Assembly (NCBI GenBank): GCA_002692855.1
Contig: NZMJ01000021.1
Span: 265,776 to 304,021, forward strand
Source: Maricaulis sp.
GTDB lineage: Bacteria; Pseudomonadota; Alphaproteobacteria; Caulobacterales; Maricaulaceae
Length of the DNA stretch: 38,246 nucleotides
Direction: 5' to 3'
In this document: positions 27,535 through 34,352 of the stretch, piece by piece
How positions within the stretch are numbered: the stretch's first letter is position 1
Layout: every line of letters starts with the position of its first letter
The notes under the pieces: model-generated
What the model was told of the DNA's origin: nothing
Seen by the model: only the letters and a program-made list of their open reading frames with translations
Databases searched by the model: none
Translations under genes and position numbers: made by a program

Positions 27535-28305
27535 TCAGGCGAAGAACAACGCCTGACCGATTGCCGCCTTCACTGCGTCGGGCATGAAGGGCTTGGTGAT
27601 CAGATAGGTCGGTTCGGGGCGCTCACCGGTCAAAAGACGCTCCGGGAAGGCCGTAATGAAGATGACCGGGCAGGTATGTGATTTCAGAATCTCGTGAACC
27701 GCATCAATGCCGGACGAATTGTCGGCAAGCTGGATGTCAGCGAGCACCAGGCCCGGCTTGGCCGGGATGGCGCGTTCAAGCGCTTCGGTCTTCGTACGCG
27801 CTTGCCCGGCGATGTCGTGTCCCAGGCTCTCGACGATCCGGCGAAGGTCGGCGGCGATGATCGGCTCGTCTTCGATGATGAAAACATTCGTCTTCAGCAC
27901 CGCGTCGATTTCCTCGCGTGCTTTCGCGTTCAGGGATTCGATCTCGCCGGCATCGACGCCGAGGATCTGACCGGCTTCGTCGGCGGAAAAGTTTTCCATC
28001 GAGGTGAGCAGCAGGGCCTGGCGGCTGATGGGGGGCAGGCGGCGGAGACGATCTTCGGGACCGCTGCCATTGCCTTCATCATTGGCGGCATCGAGACGTG
28101 CGCCTGCCGAGTTCCACACGATGTGGAACAGGCGATAGAGCGCGACGCGCGGGGCCAGGCTTGTGTCAAGAACACTGCGATCAGCGACGGCTGTCTCAAG
28201 CGCGGCGCGCACATGTGCATCGCCGCTATTTTGCGAGCCAGTCAATGCGCGGGCATAGCGCCGCAGGAAGGGAAGGTGCGGCCCAAGCTCGTTCACAAAA
28301 CTCAT
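27535..28305 (-). CDS. phyR: PhyR, anti-anti-sigma response regulator of the general stress response
   Basis: This is a 256-residue protein with an N-terminal ECF-sigma-like domain (about 1-135) and a C-terminal receiver domain (about 138-256). The receiver keeps the acidic pair E145/D146, the phospho-acceptor D190 in VLADIQLAD, T218 in FITAF and K238 in LITKPF. On phosphorylation the sigma-like domain is freed and binds NepR, releasing EcfG. It is divergent from nepR-ecfG, the standard arrangement. A GGAAC-N16-GGTT site upstream suggests positive autoregulation. Confidence 0.96.
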   Translation of the reverse strand: MSFVNELGPHLPFLRRYARALTGSQNSGDAHVRAALETAVADRSVLDTSLAPRVALYRLFHIVWNSAGARLDAANDEGNGSGPEDRLRRLPPISRQALLLTSMENFSADEAGQILGVDAGEIESLNAKAREEIDAVLKTNVFIIEDEPIIAADLRRIVESLGHDIAGQARTKTEALERAIPAKPGLVLADIQLADNSSGIDAVHEILKSHTCPVIFITAFPERLLTGERPEPTYLITKPFMPDAVKAAIGQALFFA

Positions 28306-28345
28306 TCGGTTGACCCCGTTCTAAAACTTCAATCCGGTAGGTTAA

Positions 28346-28370
28346 AACCCTCACGCAGGGATATGGTTCC
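28346..28370 (-). promoter_or_regulatory. EcfG-like promoter of phyR (GGAAC-N16-GGTT)
   Basis: On the minus strand, GGAAC at 28370-28366 and GGTT at 28349-28346 are separated by 16 bp. The -10 element differs from CGTT in the first base, exactly as in the divergent nepR promoter. This gives a leader of about 35 nt before the phyR start. Confidence 0.65.
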
Positions 28371-28400
28371 GAGCCGTACAGATTTTTTTCATTCGAGCGT

Positions 28401-28425
28401 GGAACTCTTTTGCCTTACGTTGGTT
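28401..28425 (+). promoter_or_regulatory. EcfG-like promoter of nepR-ecfG (GGAAC-N16-GGTT)
   Basis: GGAAC (28401-28405) and GGTT (28422-28425) have a 16-bp spacer. Transcription from here would begin at about 28432, on top of the ATG at 28433. This supports the downstream ATG at 28493 as the true nepR start. Confidence 0.65.
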
Positions 28426-28492
28426 TAGGCCCATGAAGCAAGTGTTCGCGCATCAGGCTGTTCCAGTCGTTTGCGCCCAATTGGATGCAGGA

Positions 28493-28696
28493 ATGACCAA
28501 GAAAGCCCAATCTTCTCAACCCGATAATTCAGGCAAAGCGCACAATGGCCAGAATCAATCCGGCCATGATGCAATCGGGAGGCGGCTGCGCGAATTTTAC
28601 GACGATGTCGTGAACGAACCCGTTCCGGACGATTTCATGGACTTGTTGTCCAAGCTGGATCGATCCGAAGGGGAGGACGGCGATGACGCCCGATAA
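28493..28696 (+). CDS. nepR: NepR, anti-sigma factor of EcfG
   Basis: This is a small (67-residue) acidic protein with the NepR core IGRRLREFYDDVVNEPVPD and a following helix FMDLLSKLD, which bind EcfG or the sigma-like half of PhyR. The disordered Gln/Asn/Ser-rich N-terminus is typical. The start at 28493 follows an AGGA. An ATG at 28433 is in frame but would coincide with the predicted transcription start. Its 3' end overlaps ecfG by 14 bp, coupling anti-sigma and sigma synthesis. Confidence 0.93.
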   Translation: MTKKAQSSQPDNSGKAHNGQNQSGHDAIGRRLREFYDDVVNEPVPDDFMDLLSKLDRSEGEDGDDAR

Positions 28697-29279
28697 AACG
28701 AGCGCTGCCGACGCCCTGACGTTTCGCCAGGACCTCGCAGGGCTCATTCCCCATCTGCGTGCTTTTGCACGAAGCCTTTGCAACAACGCCGCAGAAGCCG
28801 ATGACCTGGCTCAGGAAGCGCTGGTCAAGGCCTGGCAGGCGCGCGAACGGTTCGAACCCGGCACAAATCTGAAAGCCTGGGTCTTCATGATCCTGCGCAA
28901 CCACTTCTATTCGGAACGCCGCAAGGCCTGGCGCAAGAACGAGACCAGCGACGACGGCCTGGAGTCGATGTCGACCATGCCGGCGGGTCAGGACTCGATC
29001 CTCGAACTCGCCGACCTGCGCCATGCCTTGTCGTCGCTTCCGCCGGAGCAACGTGAAGCGTTGATCCTCGTCGGGGCCGGTGGCTTCGCCTATGAGGAAG
29101 TCGCCGAGATTTGCGAATGTGCCGTCGGCACCATCAAGAGCCGAGTGAACCGCGCACGCGCCGCACTCGCGAAGCTGATGGACGAACGCCCGACGACGCC
29201 GCGGGCCAAAGGCGACGCCCTTCGTGCTGCCGAAGAGATCATCGCAGAAGCCCATGCGCTGGCAGGGGACCGTGGCTGA
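28683..29279 (+). CDS. ecfG: EcfG, general stress response ECF sigma factor
   Basis: This is a 198-residue ECF sigma factor. Region 2 (about residues 20-85) has FARSLCNNAAEADDLAQEAL and AWVFMILRNHFYSERRK. Region 4 (about residues 115-165) has LPPEQREALILVGAGGF and CAVGTIKSRVNRAR. The locus (nepR overlap, divergent phyR) fixes it as the ECF15 type. It should recognise GGAAC-N16/17-CGTT, which is found repeatedly around it. Its stop overlaps the start of the histidine kinase by eight bases. Confidence 0.96.
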   Translation: MTPDKTSAADALTFRQDLAGLIPHLRAFARSLCNNAAEADDLAQEALVKAWQARERFEPGTNLKAWVFMILRNHFYSERRKAWRKNETSDDGLESMSTMPAGQDSILELADLRHALSSLPPEQREALILVGAGGFAYEEVAEICECAVGTIKSRVNRARAALAKLMDERPTTPRAKGDALRAAEEIIAEAHALAGDRG

Positions 29280-31014
29280 GATAACGGCTTCGCGTTTCCG
29301 GCCTGGGTTACGCGCGAGGCTTCTTGTTCTCGTCGCATTGGCGTTGTCGCCGATCTTCGTGCTGGCCGGTATTCAGGCCTGGATTGATGGGCGCACGCAG
29401 CAGGAAGCGCTGAAGCGTGAACTCACCGCTTCTGCGCGACTGCTTGCGCACGACCAGGAAGTCCTGCTGCGCGGGACCGAGGAATTGATGATGACCATCT
29501 CGGCCATGCCGGACGTGGTCGGTCTGACGCCCGCTTGCAATGACACTCTCGCGCGAGTCTCCCAACGAAACCGGGCCTATACCAATTTCGCGATCGTGAA
29601 CCTTGAAGGTGCAACGGTCTGCTCGGGTGTTCCGGTTGCGGATGACCAGAATTTCAGTGACACGGACTGGTTCCAGTCCGTGCTTGAGCAGGAATCCTTT
29701 GTCATCGGCCGGTTCCGGATTGGCCCGGCCAGCGGCGAACCGGTCCTTGCCACGGCGCTGCCCTTCTATCGAAACAGCGTACTCGACGGCATCATGATCA
29801 CGGGCATCCGGGTTTCGGTTATCGATCAGCTCGGTATCCGGCCCGACGAATCCGATGGCCGGATCGCGGGGATTGTCGACCGCGCCGGGAATGTCATCAC
29901 TGAACGCACCCAGCTTCATGTCGACAGCATCATGCCCGCCTATCTTGCGCGCGCTGACGAAGGCGAGATCGTCGTCTTTGAACGCGCGAATTCCCAAGGC
30001 GAAGTACGAACGCTGGCCCTGGCGACATTGATCGAGGGCAATGTCTATGTGTTGCTTTCCGCGCCCAAGCCTTCGCTGCTGTCCTGGCGCGCGCTCGACG
30101 TTTCAAGTACATTCCTTCTGCCAACGCTGATGTGGCTCCTGGCCCTGATTGCGATCTGGATTGCCACGGACCACCTGATCCTGCGTTGGCTCAGCTATCT
30201 TGGCCGCATCGCCCGGCTTTACGGTCTCGGACGCTACGAGATCGTCCCCGTGCGTGCCGAAAGCGCGCCAAAGGAAATTCGCGACCTGGCCGACAGCTTC
30301 CAGTGGATGGCGTCGCGTATCGCCGAACGAGACGAAGAGCTGACCGATGCGCTTGAGTACAAGCAAACGCTGATCCGCGAAGTTCACCACCGGGTGAAAA
30401 ACAATCTTCAGATCGTCACCAGCCTGCTCAGCCTGCAGCTGGGCAATGTGGCCGATCCCAATGCGGTTCGGTCCCTGAAGGAAGCGCAGGCGCGGATCAA
30501 TGCGCTCGCCATGGTTCATCGCAACCTCTACGAGGCTGAAGACCTTCGCTACATCCGCATCGCGCCATTCCTCAGCGAGTTGTGTCGTCTGACCCATGAC
30601 GCCGGACCGGGCGATGGCGGAAATATCAAGCTGATATTTGAATCCAAGCTGGGCGACCGCGTGATCAACACGGATGAGGCGGTGCCGCTGTCCATGTTCG
30701 TCACGGAAGCCATGACGAACGCCTACAAGCATGCCTTTACCGGCGCGTCGACCGAAAACGAGATCCGTATCACGCTGACCGAGTTTGACCGGGACGGCAC
30801 GTTGTGGGTTGAAGCCAGCGTCTCTGATAACGGTGTAGGCCTGTCAGAGGACGAAAAGCGTCACGGCGTCGGCTCGTCGCTGTTCGAAGCGTTCGCGATC
30901 CAGCTCGAAGGCGAATTCGAAGTGACAGGCGAATCCGGCAAGGGCGTGCAGGTCTCGGTTCGCTTTCCGCTCGAGCATCCGGACCTGGATTTAGAAAATT
31001 TTCCCGTCGAGTGA
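29272..31014 (+). CDS. HisKA_2-type sensor histidine kinase of the general stress response
   Basis: This is a 580-residue membrane kinase. A first transmembrane helix (about residues 15-35) is followed by a periplasmic sensor domain of about 240 residues, a second helix (about 280-300), a HAMP-like linker and a HisKA_2 dimerisation domain with EVHHRVKNNLQ (phospho-His near 373). A HATPase domain follows, with the N-box text EAMTNAYKHAF and DNGVGL. I chose GTG 29272 for its AGGGGA Shine-Dalgarno and overlap with ecfG; in-frame ATG codons at 29224 (alternative initiator) and 29254 lie inside ecfG. Kinases of this type phosphorylate PhyR (PhyK class), and the operon position supports that role. 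Confidence 0.92.
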   Translation: MAEITASRFRPGLRARLLVLVALALSPIFVLAGIQAWIDGRTQQEALKRELTASARLLAHDQEVLLRGTEELMMTISAMPDVVGLTPACNDTLARVSQRNRAYTNFAIVNLEGATVCSGVPVADDQNFSDTDWFQSVLEQESFVIGRFRIGPASGEPVLATALPFYRNSVLDGIMITGIRVSVIDQLGIRPDESDGRIAGIVDRAGNVITERTQLHVDSIMPAYLARADEGEIVVFERANSQGEVRTLALATLIEGNVYVLLSAPKPSLLSWRALDVSSTFLLPTLMWLLALIAIWIATDHLILRWLSYLGRIARLYGLGRYEIVPVRAESAPKEIRDLADSFQWMASRIAERDEELTDALEYKQTLIREVHHRVKNNLQIVTSLLSLQLGNVADPNAVRSLKEAQARINALAMVHRNLYEAEDLRYIRIAPFLSELCRLTHDAGPGDGGNIKLIFESKLGDRVINTDEAVPLSMFVTEAMTNAYKHAFTGASTENEIRITLTEFDRDGTLWVEASVSDNGVGLSEDEKRHGVGSSLFEAFAIQLEGEFEVTGESGKGVQVSVRFPLEHPDLDLENFPVE

Positions 31015-31038
31015 AACTTCCTTGCCCGACATGGCGTT
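31013..31038 (+). promoter_or_regulatory. Possible EcfG promoter with one mismatch (GAAAC-N17-CGTT)
   Basis: GAAAC at 31013-31017 (one change from GGAAC) and CGTT at 31035-31038 have a 17-bp spacer. It precedes the entericidin-like gene and overlaps the kinase stop. It is weaker evidence than the exact matches. Confidence 0.45.
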
Positions 31039-31075
31039 TCACCAAGGTGTAAACGCCACCAGAAAGGCAAATGGA

Positions 31076-31204
31076 ATGACCAAAGCACTCACCATCTTTC
31101 TTCTGACGCTGTTCACTCTGACCGCCACCGCCTGCAATACGATTCATGGTGCCGGCGAGGATGTTGAAGAAGCCGGCGAAGCGGTCCAAGACGCCGCGGA
31201 TTGA
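31076..31204 (+). CDS. Entericidin-like small lipoprotein
   Basis: This is a 42-residue peptide with a hydrophobic signal, a cysteine near residue 20 and the family text CNTIHGAGEDVEEAGEAVQ. That is characteristic of the entericidin A/B family of small envelope lipoproteins, which in enterobacteria are stress-sigma dependent. The start follows AAAGG. A perfect palindromic terminator follows 24 bp after the stop. The mature part is acidic. Confidence 0.88.
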   Translation: MTKALTIFLLTLFTLTATACNTIHGAGEDVEEAGEAVQDAAD

Positions 31205-31436
31205 TCCGGTATTCATCGCACAACGAGAAAGGCCCCGCTCGATCGAGCGGGGCCTTTTTCTGATGCGTTGCCGCTTGTGACGGCACGCTAAACCCTGGGG
31301 GTGCCGCCGCGCACGAGGCGGACCTCGCGAGAGACGACGAACACGATCACGAAGATCACGAACAGGGTTTGCGCGATGCTGCCGAAGGCAGATGCGATAC
31401 CGCCAGATCCGAAGACCGCCGCCACGAGTGCGAGGA
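31201..31436. repeat. Tandem repeat unit, copy 1 (236 bp)
   Basis: This is the first of two adjacent, gap-free copies of a 236-bp unit, differing at about 16 positions by eye. The unit contains a terminator palindrome and the 3' part of a DUF1328 gene read on the minus strand. The copy starts at the entericidin stop codon (the TGA is inside the repeat) and ends where copy 2 begins with the same TTGATCCGGTATTCATCG. Confidence 0.95.
31228..31259 (+). terminator. Terminator of the entericidin gene (in repeat copy 1)
   Basis: This is a perfect 30-base inverted repeat (15-bp arms, AAAGGCCCCGCTCGA and its complement) that runs into TTTTT on the plus strand. The same element recurs at 31464. Confidence 0.92.
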
Positions 31437-31452
31437 TTGATCCGGTATTCAT
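31288..31452 (-). pseudogene. Truncated duplicate of the DUF1328 gene
   Basis: This is a 54-codon frame whose residues from about 8 match the DUF1328 protein at 31524-31700. Its own first residues (MNTGSI) come from repeat junction sequence and replace the original first transmembrane part. Its Shine-Dalgarno region is poor, and it is cut off from the upstream promoter by the terminator of copy 2. A charged substitution (SRE for SLV) in the second hydrophobic segment suggests relaxed selection. It is probably non-functional, although the frame is still open. Confidence 0.7.
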
Positions 31453-31672
31453 CGTACAATGAGAAAGGCCCCGCTCGATCGAGCGGGGCCTTTTTCTGAT
31501 GCGTTGCCGCTGGTCGCGGCTCGCTAAACTCTGGGAGTGCCGCCGCGTACGAGGCGGACCACGAGAGAGACGACGAACAGGATCAGGAAGATCACGAACA
31601 GGATTTGCGCGATGCTGCCGAAGGCAGATGCGATACCGCCAAATCCGAAGACCGCCGCCACGAGGGCGAGGA
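31437..31672. repeat. Tandem repeat unit, copy 2 (236 bp)
   Basis: This is the second copy of the unit described for 31201-31436. Its right end lies inside the intact DUF1328 gene. The break from copy 1 to copy 2 occurs at a short shared GGAT, suggesting slipped or unequal recombination at microhomology. Confidence 0.95.
31464..31495. terminator. Terminator palindrome in repeat copy 2
   Basis: This is the same perfect 30-base palindrome as at 31228. It lies downstream of the intact DUF1328 gene on the minus strand and should end the PRC-barrel/DUF1328 transcript there. The better T-tract is on the plus strand. Confidence 0.8.
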
Positions 31673-31700
31673 TCAGGAAAAGAAGAGCCCAGCTCAGCAT
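31524..31700 (-). CDS. DUF1328 (YtjA-like) small membrane protein
   Basis: This is a 58-residue protein with two hydrophobic helices around a glycine-rich turn ([15 protein letters not shown]) and a basic end (RLVRGG). That is the DUF1328/YtjA pattern of small inner-membrane proteins. An ideal Shine-Dalgarno (AAGGAGAT) precedes the ATG. It starts 36 bp after the PRC-barrel gene on the same strand and probably shares its EcfG promoter. Its 3' part is included in the tandem duplication. Confidence 0.9.
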   Translation of the reverse strand: MLSWALLFLILALVAAVFGFGGIASAFGSIAQILFVIFLILFVVSLVVRLVRGGTPRV

Positions 31701-31736
31701 GATTTATCTCCTTGAAGTGCTGATGATGTGAAGGGT

Positions 31737-32369
31737 TCAGATGGTGAGGGCAGATGCCAGCTCGATCGTGCGCTGGTCCGAATTCCAGCGCGCGCCGTCG
31801 GCGGGCAGGACGAGGCGCGAACGCTGTGTGCCGAACAAGCCGGAGGTGCGGACGGTTACGAGACCCGCGATCCGGCCTGTGGAGTCGGTCTCGACAGCAA
31901 CAACGCGGCCGTAGGTCTCTCCTGACGGGTCGACGACCTGCGAGCCGCTGAGCACGCCTTCGCCAACGCGTTCGATCGGAATTCCGGCGCCATTTTGGGC
32001 CATGCGCGCATCCTCGACGGACCACGTACGCAACCGTTCAATATTGGCGTCGGCGATCAGGACGTTCATGTCCGGGTCGTAAGCGAAGCGGTCGATCGAT
32101 TGAACCAGGGTAAAGGGCTGCGCGGTCCAGCCGGCGCGCCAGCGAATTTCAAGTGCCTCGACTTCACCGGCGGTGTTCAAATGAACCCGTTCGATGTTTC
32201 CGACCGCACGGCCATCCACTTCGGTGATGCGCGCCTCAAAGTAGGTGTTTCCATCGAGTTCGCGGGCCGATTCCAGCCGGTTTTCATCGGTCGAAGTCAG
32301 CATGGGCGCCGATGCCCCAAACAGGGTTGCAGCAACGATAGCAGTGGTGGCTCGGGTCAGGCGTTTCAT
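31737..32369 (-). CDS. Exported PRC-barrel-like protein
   Basis: This is a 210-residue protein with an N-terminal signal sequence (about residues 1-24). Repeated short beta-strand patterns such as GRAVGNIERVHLNTAGEVEAL and YGRVVAVETDSTGRIAGLV fit two PRC-barrel-like units. The function is not established; similar proteins occur in stress regulons of alphaproteobacteria. A perfect EcfG promoter lies about 35-60 bp upstream. It is followed by the DUF1328 gene, with which it likely forms an operon. Confidence 0.82.
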   Translation of the reverse strand: MKRLTRATTAIVAATLFGASAPMLTSTDENRLESARELDGNTYFEARITEVDGRAVGNIERVHLNTAGEVEALEIRWRAGWTAQPFTLVQSIDRFAYDPDMNVLIADANIERLRTWSVEDARMAQNGAGIPIERVGEGVLSGSQVVDPSGETYGRVVAVETDSTGRIAGLVTVRTSGLFGTQRSRLVLPADGARWNSDQRTIELASALTI

Positions 32370-32401
32370 CTCACGACTCCAAAGTTCGAGTTCGTGATTT
32401 C

Positions 32402-32426
32402 AACGTCCGTGGCACGTGGAAGTTCC
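32402..32426 (-). promoter_or_regulatory. EcfG-type promoter (GGAAC-N16-CGTT)
   Basis: On the minus strand, GGAAC at 32426-32422 and CGTT at 32405-32402 are spaced by 16 bp, upstream of the PRC-barrel/DUF1328 operon. Confidence 0.78.
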
Positions 32427-32474
32427 ACCGGTTTTGCTGGTTTCTTGTTTCGATCAGGGCAATTTCGAGGCACC

Positions 32475-32500
32475 GGAACCGGGAAGGGCAGCGGCGTGTT
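32475..32500 (+). promoter_or_regulatory. EcfG-like promoter (GGAAC-N17-TGTT)
   Basis: GGAAC at 32475-32479 and TGTT at 32497-32500 (one mismatch to CGTT) are spaced by 17 bp, upstream of the second DUF1328-type gene. It is divergent from the promoter at 32402-32426. Confidence 0.6.
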
Positions 32501-32544
32501 CTCCAAGCAGCGTTCTAGAGACGCGATCGAGAAAGGAGAGCGTC

Positions 32545-32718
32545 ATGCTCGAACTTATGCTGCTGTTTATCGTCGTAGCGCTTGTGGCCGGGTATTTCGG
32601 CTTCTTTGCGCTTTCAGGTACTGCCGCGTTGATCGCCCAGGTCCTGTTTTTCCTCGCAATCCTACTCATCATCTTCCGCGGTGTCGGAGACGCGTTACGC
32701 GGTCGCCCGCCGATTTGA
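32545..32718 (+). CDS. DUF1328-type small membrane protein (second, divergent copy)
   Basis: This is a 57-residue protein with two hydrophobic helices around a glycine-bearing turn (GYFGFFALSGTAALIAQ) and a basic tail (LRGRPP). It resembles DUF1328 proteins but is only distantly similar to the one at 31524-31700. The start follows AAAGGAGAG. An EcfG-like promoter lies upstream and a strong terminator follows 25 bp after the stop, so it is a one-gene unit. Confidence 0.8.
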   Translation: MLELMLLFIVVALVAGYFGFFALSGTAALIAQVLFFLAILLIIFRGVGDALRGRPPI

Positions 32719-32743
32719 CCGAGCTGAAGTCAGAAAAAATCAG

Positions 32744-32773
32744 CGCGCGCACCAGCCCGGTGCGCGCGTTTTT
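32744..32773 (+). terminator. Rho-independent terminator
   Basis: A 10-bp perfect stem (CGCGCGCACC/GGTGCGCGCG) with a 5-nt loop is followed by TTTTT. It ends the small membrane-protein transcript. Confidence 0.92.
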
Positions 32774-32830
32774 CTTTAGTGCCTTGATTTATGGACTGTA
32801 TTTCGCACAGAAAATTTCTTCGAGATTCAA

Positions 32831-32855
32831 GGAACCAAGTCTGCCTGGAGGCGTT
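32831..32855 (+). promoter_or_regulatory. EcfG-type promoter of a small RNA (GGAAC-N16-CGTT)
   Basis: GGAAC at 32831-32835 and CGTT at 32852-32855 are exact and spaced by 16 bp. No plausible coding start follows. A long hairpin begins 9-10 bp downstream, where transcription should start. Confidence 0.75.
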
Positions 32856-32861
32856 TTCCTA

Positions 32862-32979
32862 TTGTCCGGCTGATAGAGCACCTGTCCCCCCGTTGGATCC
32901 CTCCGTCCTTGCTCTATCAGCCGGATCTTATCCCAAAAGAATTAGAAAGCGGGCCGCCCCAATCGGCCCGTTTTCTTTT
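32862..32979 (+). ncRNA. Candidate EcfG-dependent small RNA with C-rich loop
   Basis: A perfect EcfG promoter is followed, at the expected start distance, by a 16-bp perfect stem (32865-32880 with 32910-32925). Its 29-nt loop is C-rich and contains CCCCCC and CCCTCC. A short linker leads to a terminator hairpin with a T-rich tail at 32946-32979. The predicted transcript is about 118 nt. No Shine-Dalgarno with a good ORF is present. The layout recalls GsrN, the stress-sigma-dependent small RNA of Caulobacter with a C-rich targeting loop. The CCTCC in the loop could pair with Shine-Dalgarno sequences. Both ends are predictions. Confidence 0.7.
32946..32979 (+). terminator. Terminator of the small RNA
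   Basis: The stem CGGGCCG/CGGCCCG, extended by A-T and G-T pairs, encloses a 7-nt loop and is followed by TTTTCTTTT. It may also serve the convergent minus-strand gene that stops at 32991. Confidence 0.85.
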
Positions 32980-32990
32980 GTGCCTGCCGG

Positions 32991-33440
32991 CTAGTGAATG
33001 GTGGACCGGCCGCGCAAAGGAAGGTCGCCATTCAGCCGCGCGAGTGCCCGGTTGGCCCATGCCTCAAGTGTTCGCGCCGGAACGCTGGCCGCTCTGCCGG
33101 CCAGGGAAGGGTCCAGTTCGTCGACGACGAGCAGGCAAACCGCGAGCCGCTCCTCATAGGGAAGAGACCAGAATGCCGGCAGGAGCGGGGGTCTTGTCCC
33201 GGGCACCGAGCGTAACACGGCCAGTGTCTTCATGGCGCGCGCCTCACGCTCAAAACCGGCGATGACCGCCGGGTAGAGGGATCTTGCCACGTCGAAAAAG
33301 TCGCTACTGACCGTCGATTCTTTCGGGAGTGTGCGCAACGTATCCAGCAGGCACAGGTCCGCCCGCTCGGGATCGGCCATCATCAGTCGCCCGAACCGGC
33401 GGAGCCGGGGGATCAGTTGGGATAAACTGCGCGTGATCAC
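32991..33440 (-). CDS. Small protein resembling a degenerate ECF sigma factor or PhyR sigma-like domain
   Basis: This is a 149-residue protein of unrecognised family. Its N-terminal LIPRLRRFGRLMMADPERAD and C-terminal SLPYEERLAVCLLVVDEL, then ASVPARTLEAWANRALARL, parallel region 2 and region 4 of ECF sigma factors and the sigma-like domain of PhyR in order and spacing. Conserved DNA-contact residues look eroded. It could be an extra NepR-binding protein or a relic sigma factor; this is inference. It starts with GTG after AAGGA and lies 73 bp downstream of the Crp/Fnr gene on the same strand, probably in one transcript with that EcfG-promoted gene. Confidence 0.6.
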   Translation of the reverse strand: MITRSLSQLIPRLRRFGRLMMADPERADLCLLDTLRTLPKESTVSSDFFDVARSLYPAVIAGFEREARAMKTLAVLRSVPGTRPPLLPAFWSLPYEERLAVCLLVVDELDPSLAGRAASVPARTLEAWANRALARLNGDLPLRGRSTIH

Positions 33441-33513
33441 GAGACCTCGTTCCTTGCAAACGAGTCATCGTGAAGCGGATCGCCACGTCACGCGATAACG
33501 TATGATATGGTTG

Positions 33514-34281
33514 CTATGCCGTGGTCTCGCGATCTCCGACATTGACACAACCGGTCATGTCGAGAGGGCGGGCATCGAGATGCAGGTATTGATCGTCATA
33601 ACCAGCGATCGATGCCAGCGAGTCCCAGTCGAGCACCCGCAGATGGCCATTGGCTGAAACCAGGCCCATCCGGCGCATCGAGGAAATCGTCCGCGAAACG
33701 TGGACGGGGGAGAGGCCCACGGCGTCGGCGATCAGCTGGCGGCTGAGGGGCAGGGACACCGACTCGTCCGCGTCGGCGCTCTCGGAGAGAATAAGACGAC
33801 GGCGCAGCTCAATGAGCAGGTGCGAGATACGCTCGATCGCATTGCGGCGTCCGACGCGCACAATATGTTCGCGCAGGATCCCCTCTTCCTGGACGGTTGA
33901 CCACCACAGGGCCGAAGCAAGGGCAGGGTGCTCGGAAACGAGAGCCAGAAATTCCTGGGTCGGGATCGAACGCACTTCACACAGGGTGATCGTTTCGATC
34001 GCATGATCGGACCGGGAGTCGATCATAGCCTGCAGATCGAAGATATCGCCCGGCATCAGGAAGTTGAGGATCTGCCGGCGGCCATCCTCCAGGATGCGCT
34101 TGCGGATGGCCCATCCCTTCTGGATGACGTGGACGCGCTTCAGGACCTCACCTTCGTTGATGATGGATTTGCCGCGCGGCATCTGGCGCAGAACGTGGCG
34201 CACGGACGACATGGCCGCGCGGGTCGGTCCCGGCAGGGTCACGTAGTTCTGCAAACGTGCAAGAAAAGCATCCATGTCCAT
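33514..34281 (-). CDS. Crp/Fnr-family transcription regulator
   Basis: This is a 255-residue regulator with an N-terminal cyclic-nucleotide-binding-like domain (GKSIINEGEVLKRVHVIQKGWA, FLMPGDIFDL) and a C-terminal winged helix (SRQLIADAVGLSPVHVSRTISSMRRMGLV). No Fnr-type cysteine cluster is visible at the N-terminus, so it is not an oxygen-sensing Fnr. The ligand is unknown. An exact EcfG promoter lies about 20-45 bp upstream, so it may extend the stress response to a second tier of genes. An earlier member of a divergent pair, it shares the intergenic region with another EcfG promoter. Confidence 0.9.
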   Translation of the reverse strand: MDMDAFLARLQNYVTLPGPTRAAMSSVRHVLRQMPRGKSIINEGEVLKRVHVIQKGWAIRKRILEDGRRQILNFLMPGDIFDLQAMIDSRSDHAIETITLCEVRSIPTQEFLALVSEHPALASALWWSTVQEEGILREHIVRVGRRNAIERISHLLIELRRRLILSESADADESVSLPLSRQLIADAVGLSPVHVSRTISSMRRMGLVSANGHLRVLDWDSLASIAGYDDQYLHLDARPLDMTGCVNVGDRETTA

Positions 34282-34301
34282 AACTCCCTCTTCGCAAGGT
34301 C

Positions 34302-34327
34302 AACGTCTGGCCACGGAGCAGGGTTCC
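34302..34327 (-). promoter_or_regulatory. EcfG-type promoter of the Crp/Fnr gene (GGAAC-N17-CGTT)
   Basis: On the minus strand, GGAAC at 34327-34323 and CGTT at 34305-34302 have a 17-bp spacer. The leader to the ATG at 34281 is about 12-15 nt and includes GAGGGAG. Confidence 0.75.
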
Positions 34328-34352
34328 CCGACCCACGCAAAATAATCCCGAG

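Noticed and set aside
31288-32025. A 245-codon frame running through both repeat copies and the PRC-barrel gene
   Set aside because: It crosses a perfect terminator and is out of frame with the intact genes; only the last 54 codons match a real family.
32865-32925. tRNA or tRNA fragment in the long hairpin
   Set aside because: There is no cloverleaf, T-loop or acceptor end; it is a single long stem with one large loop.
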